From Pochonia chlamydosporia 170 (lineage: Eukaryota > Ascomycota > Sordariomycetes > Hypocreales > Clavicipitaceae): a DNA stretch of 64,000 nucleotides. Each line of letters starts with the position of its first letter. The first letter of the stretch is position 1. The notes beneath the pieces are model-generated. The model was given only the letters and a program-made list of their open reading frames with translations. It was not told the origin of the DNA and did no database searches. The position numbers and the translations under genes are program-made. The stretch is taken from NCBI RefSeq assembly GCF_001653235.2, contig NC_035796.1, positions 310,001 through 374,000 on the forward strand, in the 5' to 3' direction. This document shows, one piece after another, positions 60,578 to 64,000 of the stretch.

Positions 60578-60952
60578 CGCGATCTATTTGATGTTTGGTT
60601 TCAAAATGAAGGGTGCTCGGAGCCGTCGCCTCGAGATGCCGGCAGACTCAAGCGTTGATATCGGCCGGGTCGCCTAATCCATTGATGCTCGCACGCAATT
60701 ATGGTGGACCATTGTGAGTTCGTCTTATTTGATTGGCCCGCATCTTTTGTCTGCTCCGCAAACTCCATCTCGGAGCATCGCCGACCAAGCTTCACCCTCA
60801 AAACCGCCACACTCGGCTGCCTTTAAACCGGACACCCACATGGCAAGGTACTGTCTATTATATAATGTCGCTTCGGCCATTTTCTTCCCGGTGCATCTTC
60901 AGGTTGCTCTGGGAAATTGATTCAAGGTGAACTCGGCACCGATACAGGAATC
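60578..60952. promoter_or_regulatory. Sulfatase promoter region
   Basis: 375 bp between the zinc-cluster gene and the sulfatase. It holds a 6-bp-arm palindrome (60753-60776) and a TATATAA element near 60860, about 93 bp before the ATG. Confidence 0.45.
60753..60776. promoter_or_regulatory. Palindrome GCTCCG-N12-CGGAGC, candidate zinc-cluster site
   Basis: The arms are perfectly complementary and end in CCG and CGG spaced by 12 bp, an everted arrangement of the triplets that Zn2Cys6 dimers bind. It lies about 180 bp before the sulfatase ATG and downstream of the regulator gene. Binding is inferred. Confidence 0.4.
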
Positions 60953-62425
60953 ATGGCGCCAAAGAGAAATGTCTTGCTCATGATTGCCGATGACCTCGGT
61001 CGTGAGCAAATCGGCACATACGGATGCAAGGCACTACAGACACCGAGTCTCGACTCACTTGCGGCATCCGGGTCCCGTTTTGACATGGCCTTTGCCAGCA
61101 CAGCCTCATGCAGCGGCAGCAGAACAACCATATACACTGGGCTGCACACCCATGAAAATGGTAGCTACGGACTGGTATTGGAACGCAACGGATTTCAAAC
61201 ATGGAAACATGTAGAAACTGCTCCGCAGGTATTCAATGATATTGGCTACAAGACTGGTATCTTGGGCAAGATCCATGTTGCGCCTGAGGAGAGATATCCT
61301 TGGCAAACGCGCAAAGAGAGCGACTCGCGAAACACGGCCATGATTGCTGATCAAGCTGAGGAGTTCTTTGCCGAGGCCAAAAAAGAAGACCGCTCGTTTT
61401 ATCTTACAATTGGCTACGTCGATCCTCATCGAGTTTTGGCTAGCCGTGGTGGATTTGGAAATGAGGATGGCAACTACGATGCCCGCCTAAAAGATCGCAT
61501 TTTCAGCCCGGATGAAGTGGAAGTTCCGCACTTTATGCAGGACCTTCCGGCCGTTCGACAAGAACTGGCAGAATACTACCGTTCCATCCACCGAATGGAC
61601 CAGGGAATTGGTCTTGTTTTGGACGCTCTTGAGCGACAGGGCTTGGCGGATGAGACGCTAGTATTATTCCTGAGTGACAACGGACCGCCATTCGTCAACT
61701 CAAAGACTACCCTTTACGATGCCGGTGTACGGTTACCGTTCATCATCCGTGTGCCCGGAAAGGACACTGGTATCATCAACAAGAACATGGTGTCGTACAT
61801 TGATGTGCTGCCAACATTCTTGGACTGGGCCGGCCATGGAAATCGGCAGCCTCCTGAAGGCTGCGTTGGACCTCGCCGTGGACAATCTATCATCCCCATT
61901 GTCGACTCAGCAACCAATCAAGATGGATGGGATCACGTCTTTGGCTCACACACTTTCCATGAAATCACTAACTATTGGCCGACGCGGTACATGCGGAATC
62001 GTCGGTACAAGTACCACCGCAATGTATGCTGGAAGCTCGATTTCCCATTCGCCATGGATCTGTATGCATCGCTATCATTTGAAGCGATGCGAAACACAAG
62101 CCCTCCAATGATTGGAAAGCGACCCCTAAAGAGTTACATCTGCCGGCCGCCAGAGGAGTTGTACGATCTGGAAGCCGACCCAGAGGAAGTGCACAACCTT
62201 GCGGGCTCGCCGGAACATGAAGGAGTGTTGAGGCAGATGCGCGAGGCAGTTGAGAAGTGGCAGATGGAGACAAAGGATCTGTGGTTGTGGAAGGATGGTG
62301 TTGCAGTGCAGCGGTTCAAGGAATTCAACTACGAGAGAGATGGACTCAAGATTCCGGATCGGTTCGACTTTGACGTTGATAATCCGGGGCTGGGGCATGT
62401 AGAAAAGAGCCTGAAACTGCACTGA
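60953..62425 (+). CDS. Sulfatase (alkaline-phosphatase superfamily), N-sulfoglucosamine sulfohydrolase-like
   Basis: Predicted sulfate-ester or sulfamate hydrolase. One exon codes 490 residues. NVLLMIADDLG supplies the first metal aspartates. The formylglycine motif is CSGSRTTIYTGLHTHENGSY with Cys53; the usual pattern is C-x-P-S-R, and here Pro is Gly. GKIHV, FLSDNGPPF and SKTTLYDAGVRLPFIIRVPG fit the remaining active-site motifs, and the C-terminal EELYDLEADPEEVHNLAG is typical of the family. No signal peptide is seen, so it probably acts inside the cell on an imported or internal sulfated compound. Activity would need a formylglycine-generating enzyme encoded elsewhere. The start MAPKRN is the first ATG in frame. 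Confidence 0.9.
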   Translation: MAPKRNVLLMIADDLGREQIGTYGCKALQTPSLDSLAASGSRFDMAFASTASCSGSRTTIYTGLHTHENGSYGLVLERNGFQTWKHVETAPQVFNDIGYKTGILGKIHVAPEERYPWQTRKESDSRNTAMIADQAEEFFAEAKKEDRSFYLTIGYVDPHRVLASRGGFGNEDGNYDARLKDRIFSPDEVEVPHFMQDLPAVRQELAEYYRSIHRMDQGIGLVLDALERQGLADETLVLFLSDNGPPFVNSKTTLYDAGVRLPFIIRVPGKDTGIINKNMVSYIDVLPTFLDWAGHGNRQPPEGCVGPRRGQSIIPIVDSATNQDGWDHVFGSHTFHEITNYWPTRYMRNRRYKYHRNVCWKLDFPFAMDLYASLSFEAMRNTSPPMIGKRPLKSYICRPPEELYDLEADPEEVHNLAGSPEHEGVLRQMREAVEKWQMETKDLWLWKDGVAVQRFKEFNYERDGLKIPDRFDFDVDNPGLGHVEKSLKLH

Positions 62426-62636
62426 CGCAACTTAGTAGAGGTGGTATATTTCATAATGCAATAATTCTCACGCATGCATGTCAATTGTGCCATTTAAACA
62501 TGCTAAATGCGTCACATATATCCCACCATTCTCGCCGCGGCCACACACTTCCCATCCAAGCCATAAACACAACCCAAACACCTTCATATTCCTCACCCAA
62601 AACCCGAAAATAATTAAAGCCACTATCAAAAACACC

Positions 62637-64000
62637 CTACCGCAAGTAAAACCACTGCTCCTCCAATTCTCCCCCCTCCCACGCAGATATCGCCTCCCCA
62701 TCCATCAACCCGCGCACATAACACTCCCCCTTGAACAGATACTCATCCCCATCCGGCCGAACCACATACGGCGTCGCACCGCCGAACAAGACGCATATCT
62801 TATCACCGGGCTGTATCCCATGTGCTCCTAACCCCACGTAGCCTTGTTTCGTGGTGAATATTCTCCGCCAGGGCACAACGCACCATAACATGGTTTGATA
62901 GCGGTGGTGTGCCTCCTCATCTATACCGACCTTGTCGAATGTGGACATGGCTAACTCGGCGGTTTGCTCGTCGTGCGCCCACGTCATTGTTTCGTGGATC
63001 CATTTCCGTGATGATTCGGGAATGGGGTCTGGCGTCGTATCTTCGTGGTATGCTTTTCTTGCAAGGAGTGCCAGTTCGAGAATTTTGCGTAAACATCCAC
63101 CCTGTTTGAGTGTCTCGTCATCCTGGTCCATCTTGTCGAGGAGGTGGTTCGCCAGATGGGCCGCAAAGTCGAGCAGGTGCGTCTTTTCAGCGGGCTTGTA
63201 CATCAGGATATGGGGATACATGGCCTGTCCTGCCGTGAGGGTCCATACAAGTGTGGTGATGAGGCTATGTGGTGTTGTGTGCTTGGATTGTATTACTGAT
63301 TTTTGGGCGTCGAGAAGGTTCCATGCTTGGGTGATGAGGTTTTCTGTGCTCTGGTTGACTATCCCGTCGGTTAGGGGGACGGTAGTACATTCGATTTCGT
63401 CGATGAGGATGCCCTTTAGCGGGAGGATGTCCCAGCGGAGTGAGGGCTTCGTAACGGGGTGTAGATTCTTGGACGCATGGAAGTCATAGTGCTCGAAGGG
63501 CTTGTAAGTCATGTCGCCGTGGAGATCCCACTCCCATCGTGGTGCCCATAATGGAAATACATCATCTTTGGCGAGTTGTGCAAAGGAGAGCAGTTTGAGG
63601 GAATCCATCTGCGATATCATGCGGGTTGCGAAATCAGCGAATACTTGTATAGGAGGCTTGCGATAATCTGGGATTATGGACGCGGCTTTCTCGCCGAATA
63701 AACCTAGGAGACCGTACACTTTGTCCCGTGGATCAGTTGCGCCATGCATCCTCGTCGCTTTAAGTATGTGGAGCCAGTCATGGTCGTCGCTGAAGTCGGG
63801 ATCATCGCAGTTTGACGACGAGAATAGTATCTCGGAGTGAATGTTTAGAGATACACCAGGGGCTTGGTATGAGCCGCTGTTGCTAGCGATCCAGTTGTAC
63901 GTGTGGTAGAAGTGCATCCAGGGGATGTGCTGCGTGCCCCAGAGGAGAGTGAGGTTGGAGGCGAGTCGGCACTCTTGGACGATCCATATCCGCTGGAAGT
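62637..64000 (-). CDS. HET-domain (heterokaryon incompatibility) protein, partial at right edge
   Basis: The minus-strand frame is open to the window edge, so the N-terminus is missing; about 454 residues are visible. FQRIWIVQECRLASNLTLLW at the edge and RMHGATDPRDKVYGLLGLFG are the typical second half of a HET domain. The C-terminal two thirds are unique, ending CVVPWRRIFTTKQGYVGLGA, GDKICVLFGGATPYVVRPDG and ECYVRGLMDGEAI, a tail common to many fungal HET proteins. Such proteins can trigger cell death on non-self recognition, though most copies in a genome have no proven role. It converges on the sulfatase gene with a 211-bp gap. Confidence 0.88.
   Translation of the reverse strand, partial: FQRIWIVQECRLASNLTLLWGTQHIPWMHFYHTYNWIASNSGSYQAPGVSLNIHSEILFSSSNCDDPDFSDDHDWLHILKATRMHGATDPRDKVYGLLGLFGEKAASIIPDYRKPPIQVFADFATRMISQMDSLKLLSFAQLAKDDVFPLWAPRWEWDLHGDMTYKPFEHYDFHASKNLHPVTKPSLRWDILPLKGILIDEIECTTVPLTDGIVNQSTENLITQAWNLLDAQKSVIQSKHTTPHSLITTLVWTLTAGQAMYPHILMYKPAEKTHLLDFAAHLANHLLDKMDQDDETLKQGGCLRKILELALLARKAYHEDTTPDPIPESSRKWIHETMTWAHDEQTAELAMSTFDKVGIDEEAHHRYQTMLWCVVPWRRIFTTKQGYVGLGAHGIQPGDKICVLFGGATPYVVRPDGDEYLFKGECYVRGLMDGEAISAWEGGELEEQWFYLR

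Overview
The window looks like nuclear DNA of a filamentous ascomycete (Pezizomycotina, probably Sordariomycetes and plausibly Hypocreales). The evidence is short introns with GTRNGT donors, CTRAC branch points and YAG acceptors; fungal families such as a Zn2Cys6 regulator, a HET-domain protein, a fungal-type ATG16 and a Dma1-like FHA-RING ligase; and long pyrimidine-rich leaders. The genus is an inference only. Spliced models were built by hand from splice signals and reading-frame phase. No RNA data or database search was available.

Left part (1-48 kb) is mostly conserved housekeeping genes separated by some long empty stretches. In order: a universal stress protein gene cut by the left edge, with an apparent 1.9-kb intron; a 6.5-kb gene-poor stretch; a head-to-head pair, eIF3 subunit L and the 60S-maturation GTPase EFL1; a small uncharacterised gene in another long gap; a bZIP-like gene whose frame is broken twice; an arsenite methyltransferase; the histone H3K79 methyltransferase DOT1; a head-to-head ATG16/VPS16 pair (autophagy and vacuolar tethering); a 4.8-kb gap; an FHA-RING ubiquitin ligase; the mitochondrial processing peptidase alpha subunit; a YML020W-like alpha/beta hydrolase; and RRP5 (rRNA processing), which diverges from the hydrolase gene.

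Right part (49.6-64 kb) has an accessory character: two divergent MFS transporters, each with a micro-exon; an intronless BAHD-type acyltransferase; an arginase-fold protein with altered metal-ligand motifs; a regulator with two tandem Zn2Cys6 clusters; an intracellular sulfatase directly downstream of that regulator; and a HET-domain gene cut by the right edge. A 6-bp-arm palindrome containing CCG-N12-CGG lies between the regulator and the sulfatase. This suggests, without proving it, a small regulated uptake/catabolism module. No CRISPR, rRNA, convincing tRNA or intact transposon was seen.
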